The position numbers and the translations under genes are program-made. 31,756 nt of DNA from an uncultured Clostridiaceae bacterium (GTDB taxonomy: Bacteria; Bacillota; Clostridia; Clostridiales; Oxobacteraceae): the NCBI GenBank assembly GCA_937900065.1, contig CALCDS010000025.1, forward strand, positions 1 through 31,756. The letters run 5' to 3'. Below, piece by piece: positions 16,017 to 24,388 of this stretch. The notes beneath the pieces were generated by a model that was given only the letters and a program-made list of their open reading frames with translations, was not told the DNA's origin and did no database searches. Every line of letters begins with the position of its first letter. Positions within the stretch are counted from its first letter, which is position 1.

Positions 16017-16520
16017 ATGGTCTGCGATTATTTAAGGATAGGAAAGATAATAAATACCCGGGGCATAAAAGGCGAGTTTAAGGTATTGCCTCTGACAGAT
16101 GACATATCGAGGTTTGATGACCTAAAATATGTATTGATAGATGATGATATGCTCATGAAGGCCGATGTGGAGTATGTCGGGTACTATAAGGGACTGGTAT
16201 TTTTAAAGCTGAAGGGTATAGACGACATAAATGATGCTGAAAAATATAAGGGCATGTATCTGCTTGTGGCACGCAAGGATGCTATAAAACTTCCTGAAGG
16301 CCGTTACTTTATATGCGACATAATAGGGCTTGAAGTATATGATATAAAGCTCGGCTTTTTGGGGACCATAACAGATGTGATAACAACAGGAAGCAATGAC
16401 GTATATGACGTAAAAAATAAAGATAAGGAAATACTCGTGCCGGCGCTTAAAACCGTGGTCAAGAAAATAAATATCGAGCAGGGAAAAGTTGTTGTTGAAC
16501 TGCCGGAGGGACTCATATAA
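16017..16520 (+). CDS. rimM: Ribosome maturation factor RimM
   Basis: Assists 30S head assembly and binds S19. The 167-residue protein has the N-terminal RimM barrel (LRIGKIINTRGIKGEFKV) and the C-terminal PRC barrel (YFICDIIGLEVYD to EILVPALKTVVKKI). GAGAGGTGG precedes the ATG by about 6 bases. Its stop TAA shares a base with the trmD ATG (TAATG at 16518-16522), so translation is coupled to trmD. Confidence 0.96.
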   Translation: MVCDYLRIGKIINTRGIKGEFKVLPLTDDISRFDDLKYVLIDDDMLMKADVEYVGYYKGLVFLKLKGIDDINDAEKYKGMYLLVARKDAIKLPEGRYFICDIIGLEVYDIKLGFLGTITDVITTGSNDVYDVKNKDKEILVPALKTVVKKINIEQGKVVVELPEGLI

Positions 16521-17257
16521 TGGAAATCGATATTTTGACATTGTTTCCTGAAATGTTTGCCCCGCTTGATTACAGCATAATAAAAAGGGCCAGGGATAAG
16601 GGCATTGTTTCGATAAACATATATAATATAAGGGATTTTACAAAAGATAAGCATAGGAAAGTGGATGATTACCCTTATGGCGGAGGATCAGGCATGGTTA
16701 TGGCTGCAGACCCCATATACAGTGCATTAGAGAGTGTGATCAAAAATGGAGAAGAAAATCCATATGTAGTGCTCATGGGACCGGAAGGCCGGGTATTTAA
16801 CCAGCATATCGCAAAGGAGCTTTCAAAAAAGGCCAGGCTAATACTGATATGCGGACACTATGAGGGCGTGGATGAAAGAATAAAACCGGCCGTAAGCGAC
16901 GAGATATCTATAGGCGATTATGTGCTTACCGGAGGCGAGCTCGCCTCCATGGTTGTGACGGATGCAGTATGCAGGATGATTCCGGGAGTGCTGTCTTCGA
17001 GCCAAAGTTTCGAAGAGGAATCATTCTATGACGGGCTTTTGGAATATCCTCAATATACGCGGCCGGAAATATATAGGGGCATGAAGGTGCCTGAGATACT
17101 TTTAAGCGGGTACCATGAGAAGATACGGCTGTGGAGAAGATACCAGTCATTGAAACGCACTTTAAGCAAAAGGCCTGAACTGGTCGACATGAAAAAACTA
17201 TCAAAAGAGGATAAGAAGCTCATAGATAAGATAAAATCCGGAGATGAAAACATTTAA
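16520..17257 (+). CDS. trmD: tRNA (guanine-N1)-methyltransferase TrmD
   Basis: Methylates G37 of tRNAs reading CUN, CCN and CGG codons, preventing +1 frameshifts. The 245 residues show the SPOUT knot: MEIDILTLFPEMF at the start, DDYPYGGGSGMVM near residue 50, LICGHYEGVDERI near 110, and IGDYVLTGGELASMVV near 130. It overlaps rimM by one base and precedes rplS, which has its own promoter. Confidence 0.97.
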   Translation: MEIDILTLFPEMFAPLDYSIIKRARDKGIVSINIYNIRDFTKDKHRKVDDYPYGGGSGMVMAADPIYSALESVIKNGEENPYVVLMGPEGRVFNQHIAKELSKKARLILICGHYEGVDERIKPAVSDEISIGDYVLTGGELASMVVTDAVCRMIPGVLSSSQSFEEESFYDGLLEYPQYTRPEIYRGMKVPEILLSGYHEKIRLWRRYQSLKRTLSKRPELVDMKKLSKEDKKLIDKIKSGDENI

Positions 17258-17260
17258 TTA

Positions 17261-17289
17261 TTGCATAATGATATTTGATATGCTATAAT
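17261..17289 (+). promoter_or_regulatory. Sigma-A promoter for rplS
   Basis: TTGCAT (17261-17266), 17-base spacer, perfect TATAAT (17284-17289) with an extended TG one base upstream. It begins a leader of about 70 bases before rplS. Confidence 0.8.
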
Positions 17290-17311
17290 GACAAAGTGTT
17301 ATTACGGGCGG

Positions 17312-17358
17312 TCCTCTGACGGCATGATCGTGCATGAACGTCTACGATGGAAGGAGGG
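17312..17358 (+). promoter_or_regulatory. Structured rplS leader, possible L19 autoregulatory element
   Basis: TCCTC (17312-17316) can pair with GAGGG inside the Shine-Dalgarno (17354-17358). Between them GACG (17318-17321) pairs with CGTC (17339-17342) around CATG/CATG (17323-17326 with 17333-17336). This nested fold would hide the ribosome binding site. L19 leaders are known in Bacillota; whether this belongs to that class is not verified. Confidence 0.45.
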
Positions 17359-17365
17359 AAATTTC

Positions 17366-17713
17366 ATGGATATATTGAAAGAAATCGAAGCTGAACAGAT
17401 GAAGCAAAATGTACCCGCTTTTCGTGTGGGTGATACGGTAAAAGTATCGTTGAAGGTAAAAGAAGGAAATAGAGAAAGGACCCAGGTATTCGAGGGTACC
17501 GTCATAAAAAGGCAGAATGGCAGTGTTAGGGAAACATTTACAGTAAGAAGGATTTCTTATGGAGTAGGTGTTGAAAAGACTTTTCCTTTACATTCTCCTG
17601 TTGTTGAGAACATAGAGGTTGTAAGAAAAGGCAAGGTAAGAAGGGCAAAGCTCTACTATCTGAGAGAGAGAGTAGGAAAGGCTGCCAAGGTTAAGGAAAA
17701 AGTTTTGAAATAG
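17366..17713 (+). CDS. rplS: 50S ribosomal protein L19
   Basis: Large-subunit protein at the interface between subunits. The 115 residues open MDILKEIEAEQMKQNVPAF and carry FRVGDTVKVSLKV, ERTQVFEGTVIKRQNG, FTVRRISYGVGVEKTFPLHSP and RAKLYYLRERVGKAAKVKE. GGAGGG lies 7 bases before the ATG at 17366; longer upstream readings are unsupported. It has its own promoter and terminator, so it is a single-gene unit although it ends the rpsP-trmD cluster. Confidence 0.98.
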   Translation: MDILKEIEAEQMKQNVPAFRVGDTVKVSLKVKEGNRERTQVFEGTVIKRQNGSVRETFTVRRISYGVGVEKTFPLHSPVVENIEVVRKGKVRRAKLYYLRERVGKAAKVKEKVLK

Positions 17714-17718
17714 GCGAT

Positions 17719-17747
17719 AAAGGGACTGTTTAAACAGTCTCTTTTTT
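17719..17747 (+). terminator. Intrinsic terminator after rplS
   Basis: A 13-base-pair stem (17719-17731 with 17732-17744, one wobble, closing at a central TTTAAA) runs into T at 17742-17747. It isolates rplS from rbgA. Confidence 0.85.
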
Positions 17748-17810
17748 GATGTATATTTTAAATAGTAAAGATGATATGAAACAATAATATTTTATTGATA
17801 GGGTGATATT

Positions 17811-18653
17811 ATGGACATACATTGGTACCCGGGCCATATGGTCAAAGCCAAAAAAGATATTGAAAATTCTCTTAAACTTGTGGATATAGTGATTGAGCTC
17901 CTTGACGCTAGGATACCGAGGAGCAGCAGAAATCCGGATATAGACGATATGTGCCGGAATAAATATAGAATCATAGCACTTAACAAGAGCGACCTTTCCG
18001 ATAAAGATGCAAACGCTGCATGGAATAAATACTTTACCGATAAAGGCCTTATATGCATCCAAATCGATTCGCTATCCGGAAAGGGCGTAAGAAACATCGT
18101 AAAGTCAATGAACAATCTTTTTAAAGACAGGGATAAAAAGTTAAAAGACAAGGGCATAGTATCAAAGCCTATAAGGGCGCTTGTAGTTGGAATACCGAAT
18201 GTTGGGAAATCTTCGCTTATAAACAGGCTTTCAGGAAGGACAAGTGCCAAAACCGGGAATAAACCCGGAGTCACTATGGGCAAGCAATGGATAAAGATAG
18301 GAGGCAGTCTTGAACTTTTGGATACTCCGGGAATACTTTATCCTAAGTTTGAAAATGATGAAGCCGGATTGAACCTTGCATTTACCGGTGCCATAAAAGA
18401 CGAAGTCATAAACAGGGAAGAGCTTGCAGTAAAGCTCATCAAACGTTTGAAGGAAGTCTCTCCAGGAAGTCTTGTCAGCAGATATAAGATAAAAGATATT
18501 GAAAGCGAACCTCTTGATATATTGAATCAGATTGGAGATAGAAGGGGCTGTATTATACGTGGAGGAAATATTGATATAGAAAAGGCTTCGAATATATTGA
18601 TAGATGAATTCAGGTCTGGAAAGCTTGGAGCGATATCGCTTGAAAGGCCATAG
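17811..18653 (+). CDS. rbgA: Ribosome biogenesis GTPase RbgA (YlqF)
   Basis: GTPase for late 50S assembly (uL6 and uL16 incorporation in Bacillus). The 280-residue protein has the circularly permuted G motifs: G4 NKSD at 58-61 comes before G1 GIPNVGKS at 127-134, then GVTMGKQW (G2) and LLDTPGIL (G3). The N-terminus IHWYPGHMVKAKKDI is characteristic. The ribosome binding site is AGGGTGAT. In many Clostridia lepB lies between rplS and this gene; here it does not. rnhB follows after 9 bases. Confidence 0.96.
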   Translation: MDIHWYPGHMVKAKKDIENSLKLVDIVIELLDARIPRSSRNPDIDDMCRNKYRIIALNKSDLSDKDANAAWNKYFTDKGLICIQIDSLSGKGVRNIVKSMNNLFKDRDKKLKDKGIVSKPIRALVVGIPNVGKSSLINRLSGRTSAKTGNKPGVTMGKQWIKIGGSLELLDTPGILYPKFENDEAGLNLAFTGAIKDEVINREELAVKLIKRLKEVSPGSLVSRYKIKDIESEPLDILNQIGDRRGCIIRGGNIDIEKASNILIDEFRSGKLGAISLERP

Positions 18654-18662
18654 GGGGATATT

Positions 18663-19436
18663 ATGGACTATTTAAATATGCCGGTTGATGAAGTTAAAAA
18701 AATCGTGCTTGGCATGGACCTAAACAACAAGAAAAAGGCAATAGATGACCTCGAATGCGACAGCAGGAGAGGAATCATAAATCTAGTCAAGAGGTTAAGA
18801 AAGGAAATTGAGGACCATAATATTGAAATAGAAAGGATATTAAAGCTAAAGGAATATGAATATAAATATTTTAAAAAGGGTGCAAAATACATAGCAGGTA
18901 TAGATGAGGTGGGCAGAGGCCCTCTAGCCGGTCCTGTATATGCATCAGCTGTGATATTCGATATGGATTGCATAATAGAAGGCATAAACGATTCCAAAAA
19001 ATTGAGCCCTCAAAAGCGGAAAGAGCTGTACAAGGAGATTAAAGCAAAAGCATTGTGCTATGCTACAGGGTGGTGCGATGAAAAGACTATAGACCGCATA
19101 AACATATTGAATGCTACATATGAAGCTATGAGGCAGGCAATAGGAAAATTAAGCATAAAACCCCAGGTCATACTTGTGGATGCGATCAGGATCCCTAAAA
19201 TAAATATATTCCAGGTCCCAATAGTAAAGGGAGATGCTCTTTCTTTCTCAATAGGTGCTGCTTCCATAGTTGCAAAAGTCGAGAGGGATGAATTTATGGA
19301 TGAACTTCACAAACGATATCCTGTATATAATTTTGCATCAAATAAGGGATATGGCACAAAAGAACATATAGAAGCCATAAAAAATTACGGGCCATGCCCA
19401 GTACATAGGAAGTCTTTCATACGCAATATAGTTTAG
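18663..19436 (+). CDS. rnhB: Ribonuclease HII
   Basis: Removes ribonucleotides and RNA from DNA-RNA hybrids. The 257-residue protein has an N-terminal helical extension of about 70 residues common in Bacillota, then the catalytic GIDEVGRGPLAGPVYA with Asp81-Glu82, NDSKKLSPQKR near residue 108, and VDAIRIPKI near 170. It sits 9 bases after rbgA; yraN begins 24 bases after its stop. The cluster rbgA-rnhB-yraN-comM is a common Bacillota order. Confidence 0.96.
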   Translation: MDYLNMPVDEVKKIVLGMDLNNKKKAIDDLECDSRRGIINLVKRLRKEIEDHNIEIERILKLKEYEYKYFKKGAKYIAGIDEVGRGPLAGPVYASAVIFDMDCIIEGINDSKKLSPQKRKELYKEIKAKALCYATGWCDEKTIDRINILNATYEAMRQAIGKLSIKPQVILVDAIRIPKINIFQVPIVKGDALSFSIGAASIVAKVERDEFMDELHKRYPVYNFASNKGYGTKEHIEAIKNYGPCPVHRKSFIRNIV

Positions 19437-19460
19437 AACATGGCACCAAAAGGAGGATTT

Positions 19461-19835
19461 ATGTATTCCAGCAGGCGCAAAGGCGATATAGGCGAGCAGG
19501 CTGCTTTTGATTATCTCATAAATAGCGGATATATCATACTTGATAGGAATTTCAGGACAAAGTATGGCGAGATAGACATAATCGGCAAGGATAACGGCTA
19601 TATTGCATTTGTAGAAGTAAAATCACGGCATGATTTTAAAATGGGTTTTCCATGTGAAGCTGTAAACAAAAGCAAGCAGCAAAGAATTGCCCGAATGGCC
19701 CTGCTTTATATAATGAAGAAAAAGCTTTATAATTATGATTTCAGGTTCGATGTGGTAGAAATCGTGATGAAAGATGATGAAGTAAAGTATTTAAGGCTTA
19801 TAAAGGATGCATTTCAAATGGATACGATGATTTAG
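19461..19835 (+). CDS. YraN/UPF0102 family nuclease-like protein
   Basis: A 124-residue protein of the UPF0102 family with a restriction-endonuclease-like fold; its exact role is unknown. The sequence has RRKGDIGEQAAFDYL, then GEIDII at 36-41 and VEVKSR at 51-56, which together match the D-x(n)-ExK nuclease pattern. AAGGAGG lies 6 bases before the ATG at 19461; an ATG at 19440 has no ribosome binding site. It lies between rnhB and comM as in many Bacillota, which hints at a role in DNA processing. Confidence 0.92.
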   Translation: MYSSRRKGDIGEQAAFDYLINSGYIILDRNFRTKYGEIDIIGKDNGYIAFVEVKSRHDFKMGFPCEAVNKSKQQRIARMALLYIMKKKLYNYDFRFDVVEIVMKDDEVKYLRLIKDAFQMDTMI

Positions 19836-19904
19836 AGCAGCTAGTTCAGCTTATTATGTTTAAACCGGTTCTAAACGGTCATAATCTTACCAGGGGGTAT
19901 GGTT

Positions 19905-21437
19905 ATGATTGGTAAAATATATACCTGTGCAGTTATAGGCATAAACGGAATAATAATAGAGGTTGAGATAGATATATCAAACGGACTTCCGGGATTTACG
20001 ATCGTGGGGCTTCCTGATGCTGCAATCAGAGAATCCAAGGAAAGAGTAAGAACATCGATTAAAAATTCAGGATACGAGTATCCTTTAAAGAGGGTCACCG
20101 TGAATCTGGCGCCTGCGGATATCAAAAAGGAAGGTCCATGCTATGATCTTCCCATTGCAATAGGTCTACTTTATGCGAGCGGCCAAATAGACTGTATTGA
20201 AATAGATGAATATCTGTTTTTAGGCGAACTTTCATTGGACGGGAAGGTCAAGCCGGTAAATGGAGTACTGTGTATGGTATCGGATGCAGCCAAAAAAGGC
20301 TTTAAAAAAGCGATAGTGCCATTCAAAAATGCTACTGAAGCCGCAATAATAAGGGATATTGAAATCTATCCGGTTTCGACGCTTAAGGAGACTGTCGAGA
20401 TGCTTGAAGGGATATCATCGGTTGAGCCATACAGTATAAGTGAAGACAGGATAATGAGGCTTTCCGGAAGCTGTGAAGATTTCTGCGATATAAAAGGCCA
20501 GGAAAGCGCCAAAAGGGCTTTGGAGATTGCCGCGGCCGGCGGCCATAACGTGCTCATGATTGGACCTCCTGGTTCCGGCAAGACCATGCTTGCAAGAAGG
20601 CTTCCAGGTATACTTCCTGATATGACATTTGATGAGGCTGTAGAGGTTACAAAGATATACAGCATAACCGGGGACCTTGGCTCTGGCAGTGGATTGATTT
20701 CAAGCCGGCCTTTCAGGTCCCCGCATCATACGATTTCCGCAATTTCGCTTGTGGGAGGAGGAAGGGTGCCTCGGCCCGGCGAGATATCGCTGGCACATTA
20801 TGGGGTGCTTTTTTTAGATGAGCTTCCTGAATTCCAGAGGGATGCTCTCGAAGTTTTAAGGCAGCCCATGGAGGACGGCAGGGTAAGTATATCAAGGGTG
20901 AGCGCTGCATTGACTTTCCCTTCGGTATTTATGCTGATAGCGTCGATGAACCCTTGCCCCTGCGGATTTTTTAATGATCCTGTAAAAGAGTGCACATGCA
21001 CTCCCACTGCAATCAAAAAATATCTGAGCAAGATATCCGGGCCCCTTTTAGACAGGATAGATATCCATATAGAGGTGTCGCCGGTAAAATACAGCGAACT
21101 TGAGGATGATGGCAGCACAGAGCGCTCTTCCACAATAAAAGGCAGGGTGAATAGGGCAAGGGGCGTGCAGCTTGAAAGGTATAAAAATGAGGATATTTTC
21201 TGCAATGCGCAGCTTAAGGCGTCAATGATCAAAAAATATTGCAAAGTAGGAAACGATGGCAAGAGAATATTGCGAAAAGCTTTTGAAAGCCTTGGCCTTA
21301 GCGCCAGGGCATATAATAAAGTATTGAAGATTGCAAGAACGATAGCTGATCTGGAAGGCCGCAATGAAATAAGCCGTGATGATATAGGCGAAGCCGTGCA
21401 ATACAGAAGCATGGACAGGAAGTATTGGGAAAGGTGA
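19905..21437 (+). CDS. comM: ComM/YifB family Mg-chelatase-like AAA+ ATPase
   Basis: ComM in Vibrio is a hexameric helicase that promotes branch migration in natural transformation; YifB is the wider family name, and a role in competence here is only inferred. The 510 residues have an N-terminal Lon-protease-like (S16) fold without active sites (about 1-180), the AAA domain with Walker A GPPGSGKT at 220-227 and Walker B VLFLDELPEF at 301-310, and a C-terminal lid domain (ending ISRDDIGEAVQYRSMDR). GGGGG sits 7 bases before the ATG at 19905; the ATG at 19899 is too close. It is the last gene before the iron island and still has core AGR-rich codon use. Confidence 0.94.
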   Translation: MIGKIYTCAVIGINGIIIEVEIDISNGLPGFTIVGLPDAAIRESKERVRTSIKNSGYEYPLKRVTVNLAPADIKKEGPCYDLPIAIGLLYASGQIDCIEIDEYLFLGELSLDGKVKPVNGVLCMVSDAAKKGFKKAIVPFKNATEAAIIRDIEIYPVSTLKETVEMLEGISSVEPYSISEDRIMRLSGSCEDFCDIKGQESAKRALEIAAAGGHNVLMIGPPGSGKTMLARRLPGILPDMTFDEAVEVTKIYSITGDLGSGSGLISSRPFRSPHHTISAISLVGGGRVPRPGEISLAHYGVLFLDELPEFQRDALEVLRQPMEDGRVSISRVSAALTFPSVFMLIASMNPCPCGFFNDPVKECTCTPTAIKKYLSKISGPLLDRIDIHIEVSPVKYSELEDDGSTERSSTIKGRVNRARGVQLERYKNEDIFCNAQLKASMIKKYCKVGNDGKRILRKAFESLGLSARAYNKVLKIARTIADLEGRNEISRDDIGEAVQYRSMDRKYWER

Positions 21438-21475
21438 TATCATAGTTTAAAATTCAAAAGTTTTTTTCATGATCG

Positions 21476-21504
21476 TTGACAGTTAAAGATGTCAGGTATA
21501 TACT
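21476..21504 (+). promoter_or_regulatory. Sigma-A promoter for the feo operon
   Basis: Perfect TTGACA (21476-21481), 17-base spacer, TATACT (21499-21504). Two palindromic operators lie downstream, at about +10 and +45, where a bound repressor would block initiation or early elongation. Confidence 0.8.
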
Positions 21505-21519
21505 CAAAGAGTAAGGAGA

Positions 21520-21533
21520 TTAGCATATGCTAA
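21520..21533 (+). promoter_or_regulatory. Iron-repressor-like operator 1 (feoA)
   Basis: Perfect 14-base palindrome TTAGCATATGCTAA, flanked by AGGAG and CTCCT that extend the symmetry with one extra base. It shares TTAGC-N4-GCTAA with three other sites in this window, all beside iron genes. The half-site resembles DtxR-family boxes; binding is inferred. Confidence 0.7.
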
Positions 21534-21554
21534 CTCCTAATTAAAAGGCTATAT

Positions 21555-21570
21555 GTTAGCCGAAGCTAAC
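21555..21570 (+). promoter_or_regulatory. Iron-repressor-like operator 2 (feoA)
   Basis: Perfect inverted repeat GTTAGC-CGAA-GCTAAC in the leader, 12 bases before the feoA ribosome binding site (AAAGGAGG). It is the second copy of TTAGC-N4-GCTAA. In RNA it could also form a 6-base-pair tetraloop hairpin. Confidence 0.68.
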
Positions 21571-21588
21571 TATAAAGGAGGACTATAT

Positions 21589-21882
21589 ATGGCAACCGAA
21601 AATGCAGCAGCCATCAGCAGAACAAATATTAAATCCCGCAATCCGCAGACTATAATATCTCAACATGCCATACCTCTTAGCATGGTAGATGCCGGCAGGA
21701 AAGTGAGTATCAAATCGATAGGCGGCAGGGATAAAACACGGAGCTTCCTATGCAATCTTGGTTTTGTTGAAGGGGCAGAAGTCTCAGTTATATCCGAATT
21801 GGAAGGAAACGTGATCGTAGCCATCAAGGGTACGAGGATGGCTATCAGCAAATCCATGGCAAACCGTGTGATGACGTTATAA
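21589..21882 (+). CDS. feoA: FeoA-domain protein, ferrous iron transport (first copy)
   Basis: A 97-residue protein with a C-terminal SH3-like FeoA domain (about residues 30-97: LSMVDAGRKVSIKSIGG, LGFVEGAEVSVISEL, NVIVAIKGTRMAISKSMA). FeoA proteins are small cytosolic partners of FeoB. The first 28 residues are a polar extension absent from the second copy. AAAGGAGG is 8 bases from the ATG at 21589; an in-frame ATG at 21553 precedes operator 2 and has no ribosome binding site. First gene of feoA-feoA-feoB, 22 bases before the next feoA. Confidence 0.92.
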   Translation: MATENAAAISRTNIKSRNPQTIISQHAIPLSMVDAGRKVSIKSIGGRDKTRSFLCNLGFVEGAEVSVISELEGNVIVAIKGTRMAISKSMANRVMTL

Positions 21883-21904
21883 TTTTATTAAAGGAGGGTT
21901 TCAT

Positions 21905-22126
21905 GTGAAAACATTGAAAGAAGTCAAATGTGGTGAGACGGTATCAGTTGCGAAATTAAACGGCTCCGGTGCACTCAAACGCCGCATCATGGATATGGGA
22001 ATCACAAGAGGCACCAAGATTTTTGTCCGTAAAGTTGCTCCCCTCGGTGATCCTGTTGAAATCACTGTGCGCGGTTATGAACTTTCCATACGCAAAAACG
22101 AAGCTGAAAAAATCGAAGTAGTTTAA
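21905..22126 (+). CDS. feoA: FeoA-domain protein, ferrous iron transport (second copy)
   Basis: A 73-residue single FeoA domain: MKTLKEVKCGETVSVAKL, then RRIMDMGITRGTKIFVRKVAPLGDP (split as seen around residues 26-50) and the closing GYELSIRKNEAEKIEVV. These are the strand and turn pattern of canonical FeoA. The start is a GTG at 21905: AAAGGAGGG lies 6 bases upstream, and the overlapping ATG at 21903 is out of frame and runs directly into TGA. Two FeoA proteins before one FeoB are common in Clostridia. Operator 3 separates this gene from feoB. Confidence 0.95.
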   Translation: MKTLKEVKCGETVSVAKLNGSGALKRRIMDMGITRGTKIFVRKVAPLGDPVEITVRGYELSIRKNEAEKIEVV

Positions 22127-22139
22127 AAGATTTATTTTT

Positions 22140-22166
22140 TATAATGCCGAGTTAGCCATGGCTAAC
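22140..22166 (+). promoter_or_regulatory. Iron-repressor-like operator 3 and possible feoB promoter
   Basis: A perfect 16-base palindrome GTTAGCCATGGCTAAC at 22151-22166 lies between feoA and feoB. Just upstream is a perfect TATAAT (22140-22145) in an AT-rich stretch, though its -35 is poor. The palindrome would cover a start point near 22152, which suggests feoB has its own repressible promoter. Confidence 0.65.
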
Positions 22167-22188
22167 TTATGTAAAGGAGGAATTCATA

Positions 22189-24324
22189 ATGAGTATCAAA
22201 ATTGCTCTTGCAGGCAACCCGAACTGCGGCAAGACGACAATGTTCAATGATTTAACCGGAAGCAGCCAGTATGTCGGCAACTGGCCCGGAGTTACCGTGG
22301 AAAAAAAGGAAGGAAGGCTGAAAGGCCATAAAGATGTTATCATCACTGATCTTCCAGGCATATATTCTCTTTCTCCTTATTCTCTTGAAGAGGTCGTCAG
22401 CCGTAACTACCTGATAAATGATCATCCGGATGCCATAATAGATTTGGTGGATGGAACAAACCTGGAGAGAAACCTGTACCTTACGACACAGATAGTTGAG
22501 CTGGGAATCCCGGTTGTGATTGCACTCAACATGATGGATATCGTCAAAAAGTCCAAAGATAGGATCGACACTCAAAAGCTTGGAGAGGCTTTAGGCTGTG
22601 AAATAGTGGAAACATCCGCATTAAAGGGAACAGGCACGATGAAAGCGGCCGAAACGGCCATCAGCGCAGCCAGGACTAAAATTGCCGCAGCGCCGTCACA
22701 TCCTTTCAATAAACGTGTTGAAGAAGCCCTATCTGATATTGCGGAAAATTTCAAAGATCTTTTTGAACCTAATCGCAGCCGCTGGTATTCAATCAAGCTG
22801 TTTGAGAGGGATGAAAAAGTACTCGAGTCGCTTAAGCTGACTGCAGAGCAGAAAGAAAAATTGGAGGGAATCATCGCTCCTTTGGAAGAAGAACTTGGCG
22901 ACGACAGCGAAACCATAATCACAAATGAAAGATATGAATATATCACAAAGCTTATGGCTAAATGCTTTCACAAAAATCCCGGACACATGTCGACTTCAGA
23001 CAAGATAGACAGGATTGTGACCAACCGTTTTCTGGCGCTTCCAATTTTCGTTATCGTCATGTTTTTGATGTATTATATTTCAGTAACAACCCTTGGAGAC
23101 ATTGCGACGACTTGGGTAAATGATACTCTGTTCGGTGACTGGATTACCAATGGTGCTACGGCTGGATTACAAGCCATCGGTGCCGCACCTTGGCTCATCA
23201 GTCTGATTGTCAATGGAATCATCGGCGGCGTTGGTACGGTGCTCGGTTTTGTGCCGCAGATGCTGATACTTTTCTTCTTTCTTGCCATTCTTGAGGATTC
23301 AGGATATATGGCAAGAGTTGCTTTCATAATGGATAGGATATTTCGCAGATTCGGACTTTCCGGAAAATCGTTCATACCTCTTCTTATCAGCACTGGCTGC
23401 GGCGTTCCTGCGCTCATGGCAACAAGGACCATTGAAAATGAAAAGGACCGCAGGATGACGCTCATGCTGACCACGTTCATGCCTTGCAGCGCAAAGACAG
23501 TCATCATCGGAATGATAACCGCTACCTTTTTCCCGCACTCTTTCCTGATAGCTCCGGCTATGTATTTTCTCGGAATTGCAGTCATTGTGCTTTCAGGCAT
23601 CGCATTGAAAAAGACTAAATACTTTGGAGGAGAGCCGGCCCCCTTTGTGATGGAACTGCCTCCATACCACGTTCCATCGTTTAAAGGCGTTATGATTCAC
23701 ATGTGGGAACGCTCGCGTGCATTCATAATAAAGGCAGGCACGATAATATTCACAGTTGTTGTCGTGATCTGGTTCTTCTCAACTTTCAGCTTGAGGATGC
23801 AGATGGTCGATATCGAGCAAAGCATGTTGGCAGGCTTCGGGCGTGCGATCGGCTGGCTCTTTGCACCTCTTGGATTTGGCGACTGGAAAGGTGCTGTTGC
23901 CACGATCAGCGCTCTCATGGCAAAGGAAAGCGCTGTCGGAACACTTGCGGTTTTACAGGGAATTGCTGATCCGGAAAATACGCAGGCGGTTATAAACGGC
24001 ATAACTTCCATGTTTACTCCGATAGCAGCATTTACGTATATGATACTGAATCTATTTGATCCGCCTTGCATCGTGGCCATGGCCACTCTTGGAAGGGAAA
24101 TGGGCAGCAGGAAATGGACGGCAATCGGAATAGGCTATCAGGTTGTGCTCGGTTACAGCATGGCATTCATTACCTACCAGCTCGGCGGATTCTTGTTCTA
24201 TGGTGCAAGCTTTGGGATCGGTCAGGCACTTGCCATACTTATTGTTGCTCTGATGGTATTTTTAATCGTACGTCCGGCTTATCACGAGAAAGCATCAATA
24301 AGGAATGCAGAGGCTAGAGCTTAA
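22189..24324 (+). CDS. feoB: Ferrous iron transport protein B
   Basis: Inner-membrane Fe(II) transporter with a fused GTPase. The 711 residues begin with the G domain: G1 GNPNCGKT at 9-16, G3 DLPG at 54-57 and G4 NMMD at 114-117, then a helical spacer (about 165-270) and the membrane part (from about 283), with the two Gate repeats including STGCGVPALMATRT and TFMPCSAKTVI whose Cys residues are family hallmarks. No C-terminal Cys-rich extension is fused; two small Cys-rich proteins follow instead. AAGGAGG precedes the ATG. Arg codons are mixed (11 CGN of 28 by my count), unlike the core genes upstream. Confidence 0.98.
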   Translation: MSIKIALAGNPNCGKTTMFNDLTGSSQYVGNWPGVTVEKKEGRLKGHKDVIITDLPGIYSLSPYSLEEVVSRNYLINDHPDAIIDLVDGTNLERNLYLTTQIVELGIPVVIALNMMDIVKKSKDRIDTQKLGEALGCEIVETSALKGTGTMKAAETAISAARTKIAAAPSHPFNKRVEEALSDIAENFKDLFEPNRSRWYSIKLFERDEKVLESLKLTAEQKEKLEGIIAPLEEELGDDSETIITNERYEYITKLMAKCFHKNPGHMSTSDKIDRIVTNRFLALPIFVIVMFLMYYISVTTLGDIATTWVNDTLFGDWITNGATAGLQAIGAAPWLISLIVNGIIGGVGTVLGFVPQMLILFFFLAILEDSGYMARVAFIMDRIFRRFGLSGKSFIPLLISTGCGVPALMATRTIENEKDRRMTLMLTTFMPCSAKTVIIGMITATFFPHSFLIAPAMYFLGIAVIVLSGIALKKTKYFGGEPAPFVMELPPYHVPSFKGVMIHMWERSRAFIIKAGTIIFTVVVVIWFFSTFSLRMQMVDIEQSMLAGFGRAIGWLFAPLGFGDWKGAVATISALMAKESAVGTLAVLQGIADPENTQAVINGITSMFTPIAAFTYMILNLFDPPCIVAMATLGREMGSRKWTAIGIGYQVVLGYSMAFITYQLGGFLFYGASFGIGQALAILIVALMVFLIVRPAYHEKASIRNAEARA

Positions 24325-24338
24325 CATGCAGAATTGAT

Positions 24339-24374
24339 TTAATCGAGAACGGCTTGGTAGCCGTTCTCGATTAA
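24339..24374 (+). other. Perfect 16-base-pair hairpin between feoB and the Cys-rich gene
   Basis: The arms 24339-24354 and 24359-24374 are fully complementary around a TGGT loop. No T run follows; the Shine-Dalgarno of the next gene begins right after. It is more likely an mRNA stability or processing element than a classical terminator. Confidence 0.6.
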
Positions 24375-24388
24375 CAGGAGGTGTTCTT

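Noticed and set aside
20798..21412. 204-codon frame on the minus strand
   Set aside because: Lies wholly within comM on the other strand; composition is that of a shadow frame.
21526..21543. Tiny leader frame MLTPN with SD-like AAGGAG before it in the feo leader
   Set aside because: The SD-like bases are part of the operator's extended palindrome, and the 5-codon frame has no regulatory codon pattern.
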